Below, one piece after another: positions 38,630 to 48,032 of a stretch of DNA of 59,817 nt (its first letter is position 1; every line of letters starts with the position of its first letter). A program made the translations under genes and the position numbers. The notes beneath the pieces are model-generated. The model searched no databases, was not told where the DNA came from, and saw only the letters and a list, made by a program, of their open reading frames with translations. Origin of the DNA: Anaerosacchariphilus polymeriproducens (GTDB lineage Bacteria; Bacillota; Clostridia; Lachnospirales; Lachnospiraceae); assembly GCF_003363435.1 (NCBI RefSeq), contig NZ_QRCT01000015.1, positions 1 through 59,817 on the forward strand. Reading direction: 5' to 3'.

Positions 38630-39049
38630 TAAGCTAAATTTCAAATCTTTATTTTCACGGTATGGTCAATGGCGTCAACTTAAGACCAATTAAAATTCTG
38701 ATTAAGATACAACTTGACAATATATGGTGTTTATGATAATGTATCTATGATTAAAAATTATATGGTTTAGGATTTCAGAGGGATGAAATCTAAAAGAAGT
38801 TCAATGCAAAAAAGACAAGTTGAGTCAAAATAAGTGAAGCAATAAGTAAGTTTGAAATTGAACAAATGGGTAGAGGTTGAAAAAATTTTAAATTTTTGAA
38901 GATTTTTTAAAGTAATTTGGAAGACTTATTGAAGGGTTTCAAACCAGTCACAAAGTAAGCCAATAACAATTTTCCTTATTAGGGGATTTGTTATTGGCTT
39001 TTTTATAGTGTTATGAAAAAAATGATTAAAAAAGAAAAGAGGGATATAA
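38630..39049 (+). promoter_or_regulatory. Long leader with candidate attenuator ahead of the OFA transporter-purK-purE genes
   Basis: TTGACA (38714-38719) and TAATGT (38737-38742) with a 17-nt spacer form a candidate promoter. About 215 nt later comes a terminator-like hairpin, perfect 13-bp arms 38957-38969 and 38988-39000 followed by six T, only 50 nt before the MFS start codon. A terminator inside the leader of the gene it precedes suggests conditional readthrough. I cannot match the leader to a known riboswitch class. Confidence 0.45.
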
Positions 39050-40273
39050 ATGGGAAATAAGTTATTTTTGAGAAAACAAGGAAAGGTATCTAATTTACGA
39101 TGGTTATATGTGATTTTAGGAATAATAATAATGTTGTGCTTTGGCACAGTTTATTCTTGGAGCATATTTAGAATGCCTGTAGAAAAAGTTTTTAATATAG
39201 GTTCAACTCAGAGCGGTTTCCCCTACATGACATCTTTGGCATTCTATGCATTGTTTATGATGTTATCAGGTAGGTATTTTAATAAATTCAGCCCTAGAGT
39301 TATTATTTTAACCGGTTCATTGTTGCTTTCGGCTGGATGGATATTATCCTCATTTTCACCAAACATATACACTCTGACAATAACATATGGAGCGATAAGC
39401 GGCGCAGGAGTTGGCATTGCATATGGAGTTCCATTAGCAATAGTAACAAAGTGGTTTCCAGATAAAAAAGGATTTGTTATAGGTCTTGTTTTGTTAGGCT
39501 TTGGAGTATCGCCTTTGGTCACAGCTCCACTTGCAAAAATCTTAATAGAAATATTTGGGGTGATGAAGACTTTTCTTGTATTAGGTGTGGCTTTCGGAAT
39601 TATTATTCCTATTCTTTCTTATCCATTAAAATATCCTTCTGAATCGGAAACGAACGAATTGAAAAATGTTACAGGTAAAGAGAAAGAATCAAATGAATTT
39701 GACACCAAAAAGATGATTAGAACTTTTAGTTTTAAAGGATTATATGTAAATTTTATAATTGGAACTATGGTTGGTTTAATGTTAATCGGACTGACAAGCA
39801 GTGTTGGCATACAATTAATTGGACTATCACAAATTCAGGTAGCCTTGATGATTTCCTTCTTTGCAATTTTTAATGGGATTGGAAGACCTGTATTCGGGTG
39901 GATAACAGATAAATTTTCAACAAAAAAAGCAATGATAGTTTCCTATATCCTGATTGCTACAGCAGCATTGATTATGTCTTTTGCAGGCAATGGAAGCATT
40001 GTTTTGTTTGGTATAGCGTTTTCTATATTTTGGTTTAATTTGGGAGGATGGCTTGCAATAGCCCCCACTGCTACAAGAATCCTGTACGGGGCGAATAACT
40101 ACAGTCAAAATTTTGGAGTGGTATTTACAGCATATGGTATAGGAGCTGTTTTAGGTGTAGCAGGTTCTGGATTAATCTTAGATATCTTTAAGAGTTATTA
40201 CTATATATTTTATCTGATAATAGTACTATGTGCTTCAGGTTGTCTGTTGGCAATAAAAACAATGAAAGACTGA
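39050..40273 (+). CDS. OFA-family MFS transporter (oxalate/formate antiporter-like)
   Basis: A 407-aa membrane protein with twelve predicted helices. The first helix pair carries the OFA signature GTVYSWSIFRMPVEK, followed by GYRN-loop-like GRYFNKFSPRV and WFPDKKGFVIG. Family members exchange small carboxylates such as oxalate, formate or related anions. GAGGGATAT precedes the ATG. The purK gene follows 51 nt after its stop without a terminator, so the three genes may be cotranscribed behind the leader attenuator. The natural substrate is not indicated by sequence. Confidence 0.85.
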   Translation: MGNKLFLRKQGKVSNLRWLYVILGIIIMLCFGTVYSWSIFRMPVEKVFNIGSTQSGFPYMTSLAFYALFMMLSGRYFNKFSPRVIILTGSLLLSAGWILSSFSPNIYTLTITYGAISGAGVGIAYGVPLAIVTKWFPDKKGFVIGLVLLGFGVSPLVTAPLAKILIEIFGVMKTFLVLGVAFGIIIPILSYPLKYPSESETNELKNVTGKEKESNEFDTKKMIRTFSFKGLYVNFIIGTMVGLMLIGLTSSVGIQLIGLSQIQVALMISFFAIFNGIGRPVFGWITDKFSTKKAMIVSYILIATAALIMSFAGNGSIVLFGIAFSIFWFNLGGWLAIAPTATRILYGANNYSQNFGVVFTAYGIGAVLGVAGSGLILDIFKSYYYIFYLIIVLCASGCLLAIKTMKD

Positions 40274-40324
40274 AGAGATTATTGTTAATAATTTAGATAT
40301 ATCTTAAGGAAGGTGATTAGCAAA

Positions 40325-41482
40325 ATGCATGATTTTATTTCAAAAAAAGTCGGGATAATAGGCGGAGGACAATTAGGTAAAATGTTAGTTAGTGAGGCAG
40401 CAAAAATGGGTATCTATACGGTTATACTTGACCCGGATGAAGATAGTGTAGCAGCTTCTCTTGCAAATGAAAAAATTGTTGCAAGTTTTGATAATCATGC
40501 AGCATTACTTAAAATAGCAAATCGGACAGATATTTTAACCTGTGAATTTGAACATATATCAACAGAAGCTTTGAAGTACTTGGAAAACAAAGGGTTTACA
40601 GTTTACCCAACAGCCGAAAAGTTGGAAACAATTCAAAATAAATTTAATCAGAAGACAAAACTTAGAAAACATGGGATACCTGTAGGGGATTATTTAAAAG
40701 CAGATGGCATTGAAGGAATAAAAGATGCAGTAAAAATATTTGATTATCCTGTTGTGCTAAAAACTTCTACAGGAGCCTATGATGGCAAAGGAAATAGCAT
40801 AATCAAATGTGAGGAAGATATAGAAAAAGCTTTCATGGAACTTGGAGGCAACGCTGACTCAATTTATGTTGAGAAGTTTATACCCTTTGTAAAGGAGATA
40901 TCGATACTTTGCTGTGGAGATATGAATGGAGAACTTGTGATATATCCGATTGCAGAAAATATTCATAAGAACAGTATTCTTTATGATACTTCAGTACCGG
41001 CAATGATAAATGAAAGTCAAACAATTAAAGCAATAGAAATTGCAAAGAAAGTTTATAATATTTTTGGAAGCGTTGGAATGCTGTGTGTAGAAATGTTCTT
41101 GACAACAAATGGTGAACTGCTTGTAAATGAAATTGCTCCAAGACCACATAACTCAGGTCATTATACAATAGAGGGGTGTATTACATCACAGTTTGAAAAT
41201 CATATACGTGCAGTTGTCGGGCTGCCTTTAGGAAGAACTGATTTAATAATGCCGACAGTTATGAGAAATATCCTAGGAGAAAATGGATATAAAGGAGTTC
41301 CTGTTGTTGAAGGGGCATATAAAGTACTTGCAATTGATGGATTGAAGCTCCATATTTATGGTAAAAAAGAGACAAAGCCCAATAGAAAAATGGGACATTT
41401 GACAATTACAGCACCAACATTAGACAAGGCACGAGAAAAAGCCGATAGAGCATGTAAGATAATTAGAATAATTTCAAAATAA
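40325..41482 (+). CDS. purK: N5-carboxyaminoimidazole ribonucleotide synthase
   Basis: A 385-aa ATP-grasp enzyme of purine biosynthesis that carboxylates AIR at N5 with bicarbonate and ATP. IGGGQLGKML is the N-terminal glycine motif, YDGKGNSI the ATP-grasp loop, and EIAPRPHNSGHYTIE the conserved metal/substrate segment. Length is typical. AAGGAAGGTG stands 9 nt before the ATG at 40325; the GTG at 40313 lies within that site. It is followed after 21 nt by purE, its pathway partner. No other purine biosynthesis genes are in the window. Confidence 0.95.
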   Translation: MHDFISKKVGIIGGGQLGKMLVSEAAKMGIYTVILDPDEDSVAASLANEKIVASFDNHAALLKIANRTDILTCEFEHISTEALKYLENKGFTVYPTAEKLETIQNKFNQKTKLRKHGIPVGDYLKADGIEGIKDAVKIFDYPVVLKTSTGAYDGKGNSIIKCEEDIEKAFMELGGNADSIYVEKFIPFVKEISILCCGDMNGELVIYPIAENIHKNSILYDTSVPAMINESQTIKAIEIAKKVYNIFGSVGMLCVEMFLTTNGELLVNEIAPRPHNSGHYTIEGCITSQFENHIRAVVGLPLGRTDLIMPTVMRNILGENGYKGVPVVEGAYKVLAIDGLKLHIYGKKETKPNRKMGHLTITAPTLDKAREKADRACKIIRIISK

Positions 41483-41503
41483 TATGGAAGGAATGAGAGA
41501 ATA

Positions 41504-41989
41504 ATGAAACCGATTGTAGGAATAATTATGGGAAGCGATTCAGATATGCAAGTAATGAAGGAAGCTTCCGATATCCTATACTATTTTGGAGTACCCCATG
41601 AAGTAACGATTGTATCTGCACACAGAACACCTGACAGGTTATATAATTATGCAAGGGAAGCAAAAGATAAGGGGATCAGGGTGATTATTGCAGGAGCAGG
41701 CGGAGCTGCACATCTGCCAGGAATGGCAGCAGCTCTGACTTCGCTTCCTGTAATCGGAGTACCGGTTAAGAGCAGTGGACTTAGTGGTATAGATTCTTTG
41801 TATTCAATCGTACAAATGCCAGGTGGTGTTCCAGTAGCTACGGTGGCAATAAATGGAGCAAAGAATGCTGCAATTTTGGCAACACAGATTTTAGCTGTTT
41901 CTGATGAAAAATTATACTCTTCACTTGAAAATTATAAGAAAGAATTAGAAGATTTTGTGATGAAGAAGGTTGAAGAACTTGAAAAATAG
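41504..41989 (+). CDS. purE: N5-carboxyaminoimidazole ribonucleotide mutase
   Basis: A 161-aa class I PurE that moves the carboxyl of N5-CAIR to C4 of the ring. Active-site motifs are GSDSDMQVM near the N-terminus, SAHRTPDRL with the catalytic His, and [13 protein letters not shown]. Presence of purK directly upstream fits the class I (bacterial) mutase. The gene ends the unit; a hairpin follows about 50 nt later. Confidence 0.96.
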   Translation: MKPIVGIIMGSDSDMQVMKEASDILYYFGVPHEVTIVSAHRTPDRLYNYAREAKDKGIRVIIAGAGGAAHLPGMAAALTSLPVIGVPVKSSGLSGIDSLYSIVQMPGGVPVATVAINGAKNAAILATQILAVSDEKLYSSLENYKKELEDFVMKKVEELEK

Positions 41990-42038
41990 GGATTTTAAAA
42001 CTGGACGAAAAAAATAAACTTTGATCTGGTAGAACTCA

Positions 42039-42061
42039 TTGGGATATGATGCATATCCCAA
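42039..42061 (+). terminator. Weak terminator or hairpin after purE
   Basis: Perfect 10-bp arms 42039-42048 and 42052-42061 with a 3-nt loop; the following T-tract is broken (TTATTG), so strength is uncertain. Confidence 0.5.
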
Positions 42062-42188
42062 TTATTGTATAAATATATAATAATTAATGCGAATCCATTT
42101 ACTTTAGGATAAGTATTAGGTAAAATGATGAAAGGAAAAAAAGATATTGAGAATCTTAGAGTATAGCTACAAAGGAGAAGTGTATTAG

Positions 42189-43109
42189 ATGAATTCTATT
42201 ATCGAAGTTAAAAATTTCAGCAAGACTTATGGAGATTTTAAAGCAGTAAATGATATATCGTTTGAAGTTGAAGAGGGGACTATTTTTGCTTTTCTTGGTC
42301 CAAATGGAGCAGGAAAAAGTACGACAATTAATACATTGTGTACAATTTTCGAAAAAACATCAGGCACCCTTTTAATCGACGGAAAAGATGTTACTACCCA
42401 AAAGAGTGAAGTTAGGTCAGCCATTGGAGTGGTGTTTCAAGATTCAACATTAGATACAAAAATGACTATCGAAGAAAACCTTAAAATGCACTGTGTTTTT
42501 TATCATGTGCCGAAAAAGGAAGTAGAAGAACGAATACAGTTTGTTTTAAATTTGGTTGATTTAGTAGAGGAGAGAAAGAAATTTGTTGGTGCCTTATCTG
42601 GTGGAATGAAACGTCGTGTTGAGATAGCTCGCGGGTTAATTCATTATCCCAAAGTGTTATTTCTTGACGAGCCAACAACTGGACTTGATCCCCAAACGAG
42701 AGCTCATATTTGGGAGTATATTTTAAAATTGCAAAAAGAAAGAAATATTACAATTTTTCTAACGACTCATTATATGGAAGAAGCTGAGGTATGTAATAAA
42801 ATTGCAATTATCGATGGGGGAAAAATTGTTGCTCATGATACCCCTTATGCCTTAAAACGAGAGTTCACAAAAGATAAAGCATTCATAACTACAAAAGATG
42901 GAACCAAATTGGAGCAATTGTTATCAGAATATAATCTAAATTTCGTCAAAAAAGAAGGTTATTATAAAGTTGATGCTGAACCAATAGATGTTTTACTACA
43001 AGTAATAAGCTTACAAAAAGAGGATATTACGGATATTGAAATAAAAAAAGGTACATTTAATGATGTGTTTTTGGAAATAACCGGTAAGAAGATTAGGGAG
43101 GAGTCATAA
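42189..43109 (+). CDS. ABC exporter ATP-binding protein (DrrA-like)
   Basis: A 306-aa ATPase of the daunorubicin-resistance type. Walker A is GPNGAGKST, the signature ALSGGMKRRVEIA, Walker B VLFLDEPTTGLDPQ and the H-loop LTTHYMEEAE. The C-terminal 80 residues are the usual accessory domain. AAAGGAG precedes the ATG. The permease begins 1 nt after the stop, so the pair makes an efflux pump for drugs, lipids or peptides. Substrate unknown. Confidence 0.92.
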   Translation: MNSIIEVKNFSKTYGDFKAVNDISFEVEEGTIFAFLGPNGAGKSTTINTLCTIFEKTSGTLLIDGKDVTTQKSEVRSAIGVVFQDSTLDTKMTIEENLKMHCVFYHVPKKEVEERIQFVLNLVDLVEERKKFVGALSGGMKRRVEIARGLIHYPKVLFLDEPTTGLDPQTRAHIWEYILKLQKERNITIFLTTHYMEEAEVCNKIAIIDGGKIVAHDTPYALKREFTKDKAFITTKDGTKLEQLLSEYNLNFVKKEGYYKVDAEPIDVLLQVISLQKEDITDIEIKKGTFNDVFLEITGKKIREES

Positions 43110-43110
43110 A

Positions 43111-43947
43111 ATGAGTACAATAGTTGCATTATGGAAACGAGGATTGAAAGCGTTTGTAAGAAATAGAACAGGTTTAATTTTTTCACTTATTTTTCCATTA
43201 TTTTTTGTATATGTATTTGGTGCAATCTTTAAAAATGACGCTATAGAAAATCCAATTGCTTACATGTTATCTGGTGTCATCATAACGACAGTATTTGAAA
43301 ACTCTCTTAACTTAGCATCAACGACCGTAGACGATATGGTAAGTGGATTTATGAAAGAAGTATTAGTATCTCCAGCAAAAAGAATTGAAGTTGCAGTAGG
43401 TCAGCTTTTATCTGCAGCTACGGTTTCAACATTACAAGGAATTATGATTTTAGTAATTGGATTATTTATTGGCATAAAATTCACATCATGGATAACACCA
43501 TTTTATATCCTTATCTCCATGATTTGCATTGGCATGGTATTTTCTGGTGTTGGTTTATTTATGGCAACAAAAGTACGCAGTGGACAAACCTTTCAAATTA
43601 TTAAGACTGCAGTCACAATGCCACTTACATTTCTTTCGGGCGCATATATTCCTTTATCAATGCTGCCTGATTTGCTAAAATATGTTGCATATCTTAACCC
43701 AATGACTTATGCAACTGCATTTTTTCGCATGATAGTTTTGGAAAAAATAAATTTATCCAATGCGGAGCTTGTGAAAGAAGGCTTGGCAATTAAGATCAAT
43801 GGTTTAATCATTACTCCGGCAATGTCTTTTTTAATCATCATTATGATAGGAGTAATTTTCATAGTACTGTCAACGAAATCTTTCGTAAACACAGACTTTT
43901 CCCGTATTAACAGAAGCTCCACTGATGCAAGTGCATTATGGGGGTAG
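43111..43947 (+). CDS. ABC-2 type exporter permease (DrrB-like)
   Basis: A 278-aa membrane protein with six hydrophobic segments, including the family-typical FLSGAYIPLSMLPDLLKYVAYLNP region (the ABC-2 signature lies around this stretch) and PMTYATAFFR. It starts directly after the ATPase gene with a GGGAGGAG site inside that gene's end. Together they form one exporter. A strong terminator follows, separating it from the TetR gene, which nonetheless could regulate it. Confidence 0.9.
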   Translation: MSTIVALWKRGLKAFVRNRTGLIFSLIFPLFFVYVFGAIFKNDAIENPIAYMLSGVIITTVFENSLNLASTTVDDMVSGFMKEVLVSPAKRIEVAVGQLLSAATVSTLQGIMILVIGLFIGIKFTSWITPFYILISMICIGMVFSGVGLFMATKVRSGQTFQIIKTAVTMPLTFLSGAYIPLSMLPDLLKYVAYLNPMTYATAFFRMIVLEKINLSNAELVKEGLAIKINGLIITPAMSFLIIIMIGVIFIVLSTKSFVNTDFSRINRSSTDASALWG

Positions 43948-44020
43948 AGTGTGAAACTGGGGAAAATATATTATTTGTTGAATCAGATAGCTAGGTAAAA
44001 TGTAATATAGGAATAAATAT

Positions 44021-44075
44021 AAGTGTATTTTCTGTTTAAAGATAATTTTTCATAACAGAAAATACACTTTTATTA
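44021..44075 (+). terminator. Terminator after the Drr-like exporter operon
   Basis: Perfect 16-bp arms 44021-44036 and 44054-44069 with a 17-nt loop, followed by a T-rich tail. Confidence 0.8.
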
Positions 44076-44091
44076 TATTAGAAAATTTCTG

Positions 44092-44136
44092 TTGACAGTG
44101 GTAACAATTAGTTATAAGATTGAATATATATTCAAT
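44092..44136 (+). promoter_or_regulatory. Promoter and palindromic operator for the TetR gene
   Basis: TTGACA (44092-44097) and TATAAG (44113-44118) with a 15-nt spacer. Directly after the -10 box lies a perfect 18-bp palindrome, ATTGAATATATATTCAAT (44119-44136), over the expected transcription start. This is where a TetR protein would repress its own gene. Confidence 0.6.
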
Positions 44137-44153
44137 GAATGGAGATTCAACAA

Positions 44154-44729
44154 ATGGGAATTCGAGAAGAACAAAAAGAAAAAAGACGTAAAGATATCCT
44201 TTTGGCTGGACTTGAAATATTTATTAGAAAAGGCTATTCTGCAACCAAAATTAGTGATATTGCAGAACAGGTTGGTATGAGCGTAGGACTTTTATTTCAT
44301 TATTTTGATTCTAAGGAAGCTTTGTATGAAGAACTAATCAGTATAGGGATATCAGGCCCGATGAGTGTATTGGATGACACTGGAATGGAGCCGTTTGTGT
44401 TTTTTGAAAATACTGCGAATCAAATGTTTCAATTTATACTTAAAGATCCTTTTAATTTAAAAATGTTTACGCTGATGAATCAGGCATTTTATAACGAAGC
44501 TGCACCACAAAGTATTAAAGAAAAGTTACAAAGTTTTGATGTTTATACACCAACAATACAGATAATTCAAAAAGGACAGGATAATGGAACGATACGGGAG
44601 GGAAATCCATATGCATTGGCAATTGCATTTTGGTGTGCCATTCAGGGTATTGCAGAACAAATAGCTCTGAAACCTGATATACCTTATCCCGAAAGCGAAT
44701 GGATTATTGATATCATAAGGAGGAAATAA
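44154..44729 (+). CDS. TetR/AcrR-family transcriptional regulator
   Basis: A 191-aa repressor. The N-terminal helix-turn-helix (about 8-55) reads RRKDILLAGLEIFIRKGYSA followed by ISDIAEQVGMSVGLLFHYF; the remainder is a ligand-binding helical domain with LPD-specific motifs absent. ATG 44154 is preferred because GGAG stands 9 nt upstream, while the ATG at 44139 has no ribosome site and touches the operator palindrome. The flavoprotein gene begins 2 nt after its stop, so both are one operon under probable autorepression. Confidence 0.9.
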   Translation: MGIREEQKEKRRKDILLAGLEIFIRKGYSATKISDIAEQVGMSVGLLFHYFDSKEALYEELISIGISGPMSVLDDTGMEPFVFFENTANQMFQFILKDPFNLKMFTLMNQAFYNEAAPQSIKEKLQSFDVYTPTIQIIQKGQDNGTIREGNPYALAIAFWCAIQGIAEQIALKPDIPYPESEWIIDIIRRK

Positions 44730-44731
44730 GG

Positions 44732-46216
44732 ATGAAGAAAATAATTGTAGTAGGAGCAGGGATTGCCGGGCTTTCAGCCGGGATTTATGCTAGACAAAGT
44801 GGATTTGATGTTACGATTTATGAAAGTCATACGATTCCGGGAGGCGCCTCCACAGGCTGGCGAAGAAAGGGATATTTTTTCGAAGGTGGATTGCATTGGT
44901 TGACCGGTTCTTTACCAGAAACACCATTGAACAAAGTTTGGCGGGAGCTTGGTGCATTAGATGATTCCGTGAATATTTATAATAAGGACCCTTTTGGTAC
45001 TTATGAGTACGAAGGTCATAAAGTTTGTCTATATCGTGACATAGAAAAGATTCGTCAGGAATTTTTAGAAATCTCACCGGCTGATAAAAAGGAAATTAAT
45101 AAACTGTGTAATGATATTAAGAAATTTGAAAAGTTAACGATGCCTATTATGGATATCAAAGGTGTTAAAGTCAAGAATAAATCGACCTTAGCTTTTTCAT
45201 CCCTTTTAAAAATGATACCTGGTATGTTGCGCATGTCTTATTACGTAAATCAATCCTCCCAAGAATTGGCAGAACGCTTTAAGAGTCCACTTTTGCAACA
45301 GGTTCTTAAAAATATAGCGGGTACTGAGTATTACGCAACTGCATTAGCATTTACACTCGCTGCATTTACTTCAGGGGACGGAGGCTATCCGGAAGGTGGA
45401 TCGCTTAAGATGGCAAGTCGCATGGCGAAGCACTTTATAAATCTGGGTGGGACGATACATTACGGCAAGAAAGTAAGTAAAGTATCGGTACAGCAAGGTA
45501 TAGCTAATGGTATAATTATTGATGGTGAATACATAAAGTCAGATGCAGTGATTGTGACTCAGGATACACTTGTTGCCATCGATTCATTATTTGAAGAGCC
45601 TATTCGGGAACCTTGGGCTCAAAAAATGCGCAACAGTATAAAACCTGCGCTCAATACCTTCATTAGTCTGGGCGTAGAGGCTGATTTGTCTGAGGTAGAA
45701 GAGAACCTGACATTTAAGATAGATAAACCAATTATGTGTGGTGAAATACAAATCAATATGATTGGGATAAATAATTATGCAAGGTATAAAGGCTATGCAC
45801 CAGAAGGATGTACTGCCTTAACCTCCATAATATTTGAAGACAGCTATGAATTTTGGAAGAGTTGTAAGGAAAATGGTACCTATGATTCAGAAAAGCAAAG
45901 GCTGGCAGAAGTATTTATTGAGATTATTGAAAAAAAATTTCCGCAAACGGCAGGTAAGATAACTGTTTGGGATGTGGCGACCCCATTGACTTATGAAAGG
46001 TATTTACATTCCTATAAGGGCTCCTGGATGTCAATCACTGGAAAAGGCAGTAAAATGAATAGTTATCCTTCTATGCCTGAAAGCATTAAAAATGTCTACT
46101 TTGCCGGACAAAGAATAGCACCGCCAGGAGGATTACCGGTAGCAGCAGAAACGGGACGAAAGGCTGTTCAATACTTATGCAGAGAAACAGATACTGTTTT
46201 TCAAGGTGAATTTTAA
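44732..46216 (+). CDS. CrtI-like NAD(P)/FAD-dependent oxidoreductase (phytoene desaturase family)
   Basis: A 494-aa flavoprotein. The N-terminal dinucleotide-binding motif is VVGAGIAGLSAG followed by the acidic end of the second strand at YESHTIPGGAST, and the C-terminus has FAGQRIAPPGGLPVAAETGR, the typical FAD-closing motif of carotenoid desaturase/isomerase relatives. Amine-oxidase-type members are less similar. No carotenoid biosynthesis genes are nearby, so a different lipid or xenobiotic substrate is likely. It is coupled to the TetR gene, suggesting induction by a small hydrophobic ligand (inference). Confidence 0.82.
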   Translation: MKKIIVVGAGIAGLSAGIYARQSGFDVTIYESHTIPGGASTGWRRKGYFFEGGLHWLTGSLPETPLNKVWRELGALDDSVNIYNKDPFGTYEYEGHKVCLYRDIEKIRQEFLEISPADKKEINKLCNDIKKFEKLTMPIMDIKGVKVKNKSTLAFSSLLKMIPGMLRMSYYVNQSSQELAERFKSPLLQQVLKNIAGTEYYATALAFTLAAFTSGDGGYPEGGSLKMASRMAKHFINLGGTIHYGKKVSKVSVQQGIANGIIIDGEYIKSDAVIVTQDTLVAIDSLFEEPIREPWAQKMRNSIKPALNTFISLGVEADLSEVEENLTFKIDKPIMCGEIQINMIGINNYARYKGYAPEGCTALTSIIFEDSYEFWKSCKENGTYDSEKQRLAEVFIEIIEKKFPQTAGKITVWDVATPLTYERYLHSYKGSWMSITGKGSKMNSYPSMPESIKNVYFAGQRIAPPGGLPVAAETGRKAVQYLCRETDTVFQGEF

Positions 46217-46219
46217 TTA

Positions 46220-46247
46220 TTGATTTCGTTTAGAAAGTAGGTATAAT
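46220..46247 (+). promoter_or_regulatory. Candidate promoter for the LytS-like kinase operon
   Basis: TTGATT (46220-46225) and TATAAT (46242-46247) with a 16-nt spacer, about 70 nt ahead of the kinase gene. Confidence 0.5.
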
Positions 46248-46319
46248 AGGATATAGGGAATGTAGTGGGAGTATTTAATTACGGAGTAATCCAATCTTTA
46301 AGAATATATGGAGATTAAA

Positions 46320-48032
46320 ATGAAACTATTTTTAAACATACTTTTGTTTGGATCTGTAATTTGTGCGTTCTATTTAGTTCACTATGCATATAAAAAACGT
46401 AAAATGCCAGGAGCGAAATATTTTTTGCTCCTGTTAATTACAGCAATTGTTTATAATAGTGGCTACTTTTTTGAAATTAATGCAAATGATCATCAAACAG
46501 CCAAATTATGGTTTGATATAGAACACATAGCGATTCCGATGCAGCACTATTTTCTACTGTTGTTAAGCCTTGAATATACGAATATTAATAAGAGATGGTT
46601 TAAGATAATTAGTACAATTGGGCTATCTCATCCAATACTTTACTACCTAGTATTTTATACACCTGGTCTTAGTAATCTTTATATAAAATCATATCAGTTT
46701 GTAGACAGAGGCAGTTTTCATGTACTCATTTTTCAATATGGAATTTTATACTACCTTATCGTTTTGTCAGGAACTGTAATTGGGATTATTTCTAGTATAG
46801 CATATATCAATGGATATATGAAATCTTCGAATTTTCAACGAAATAGTTATTTAATTATGATGGCAGCCACAGTTTTTCCATGGGTAGCAGTGTATATTGG
46901 GGCATTGAAATTGGGATATGGAGTAGATTTCTTCCCTTTTTCCACTATAATTGCCGGTGGATTATATGTGATTGGTATTTTTCAATATAAAATTTTCCAT
47001 ACAATACCCATTGCTACTGAAATTGTATTTAGACATACAAAAGAGGCTATCATTCTGCTGGACATGGAGCAAATAATTGTTGATGCAAATATAGCTGCTA
47101 TAAAAATATATCCAGAGTTGGAAAATTGTAAGAAAAATATTCCATTATCGGATTTCGTAACAAGGCATTCAGAGTTAAAAGAACTCATCTTAAATAAGGA
47201 AACATTTTTGTTTGAAGCTGAGATATCTGAGGAATTAAGGTATTTTAATGTAGTTGTAGGAAAAATACAGATAGATAATAAGTTAGATATAGGTAAGATC
47301 ATTCAAATATTTGATATTACAGCAGAATCTCTGGAAAAGAAGAAAATGAAGAAAATGGTATCAAGTGCTATAGAACAAGTTGAGACCAGTGAAGTTTCTT
47401 TTTTGCAGGCACAAATCAGTCCTCATTTTATCAATAACAGTCTCAGCGTAATTGCTTCCATGATAACGAGAGCACCGAATGAAGCGAAGGTGTTGATTGC
47501 AGATTTGGGAGAATATCTTGCAAATTCCTACTATTTTGATAATAAATCCTATATGGTGAACTTAGAAAAAGAAATTGAAATAGTTAATACTTATGTGAAT
47601 ATTGAAAAGGCTAGGTTTCAAGAAAGGCTTCAATTTCATATTATTGGAGAAGAAATACCAAACATAAAAGTACCGAGGCTTATTATTCAACCATTAGTGG
47701 AAAATGCAATTCGTCATGGAATACTTAAGAAAATAGTGGGAGGGAATGTATGGTTGAAAATACAAAGGGATTCCCAGTTCATTTATTTTGAAATCAAAGA
47801 TGATGGAATTGGAATGGCAGAAGAAGTACGAAAAAGCTTGCTAAACGAAGAGGGAGTCAGAAAAGGAATTGGTGTGATAAATATACACAGACGTTTATTA
47901 AAATATTACGGTGAAGGTTTATTAATTATAAGTGAACCAGGCAAAGGGTCAACAATTTCTTTTCGAATACCAAACGGGGAAATTTGTGAAGCAAAGGAGC
48001 TGCGAAATGATCAATGCAATTGTTATAGATGA
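46320..48032 (+). CDS. Sensor histidine kinase with N-terminal 7TM domain, LytS-like core
   Basis: A 570-aa kinase. The first 225 residues hold about seven hydrophobic helices of the HisK_7TM type; a PAS-like segment follows (about 235-335, KEAIILLDMEQIIVDAN); then the LytS/YesM-type His_kinase with H369 in QAQISPHFINNSL and the HATPase with PLVENAIRHG and DDGIGMAEEV. The ATG at 46320 is chosen because GGAG lies 6-7 nt before it. Its 3' end overlaps the response-regulator gene by 26 nt, so they form a cognate pair. The signal is unknown; small membrane-permeable ligands are typical for 7TM kinases. Confidence 0.88.
   Translation: MKLFLNILLFGSVICAFYLVHYAYKKRKMPGAKYFLLLLITAIVYNSGYFFEINANDHQTAKLWFDIEHIAIPMQHYFLLLLSLEYTNINKRWFKIISTIGLSHPILYYLVFYTPGLSNLYIKSYQFVDRGSFHVLIFQYGILYYLIVLSGTVIGIISSIAYINGYMKSSNFQRNSYLIMMAATVFPWVAVYIGALKLGYGVDFFPFSTIIAGGLYVIGIFQYKIFHTIPIATEIVFRHTKEAIILLDMEQIIVDANIAAIKIYPELENCKKNIPLSDFVTRHSELKELILNKETFLFEAEISEELRYFNVVVGKIQIDNKLDIGKIIQIFDITAESLEKKKMKKMVSSAIEQVETSEVSFLQAQISPHFINNSLSVIASMITRAPNEAKVLIADLGEYLANSYYFDNKSYMVNLEKEIEIVNTYVNIEKARFQERLQFHIIGEEIPNIKVPRLIIQPLVENAIRHGILKKIVGGNVWLKIQRDSQFIYFEIKDDGIGMAEEVRKSLLNEEGVRKGIGVINIHRRLLKYYGEGLLIISEPGKGSTISFRIPNGEICEAKELRNDQCNCYR

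Noticed and set aside
38745-38800. Possible purine riboswitch in the leader before the OFA-purK-purE genes (a TATGGTTT stretch)
   Set aside because: Only a short stretch resembles the purine aptamer; the conserved loop and junction sequences and a closing helix could not be found.
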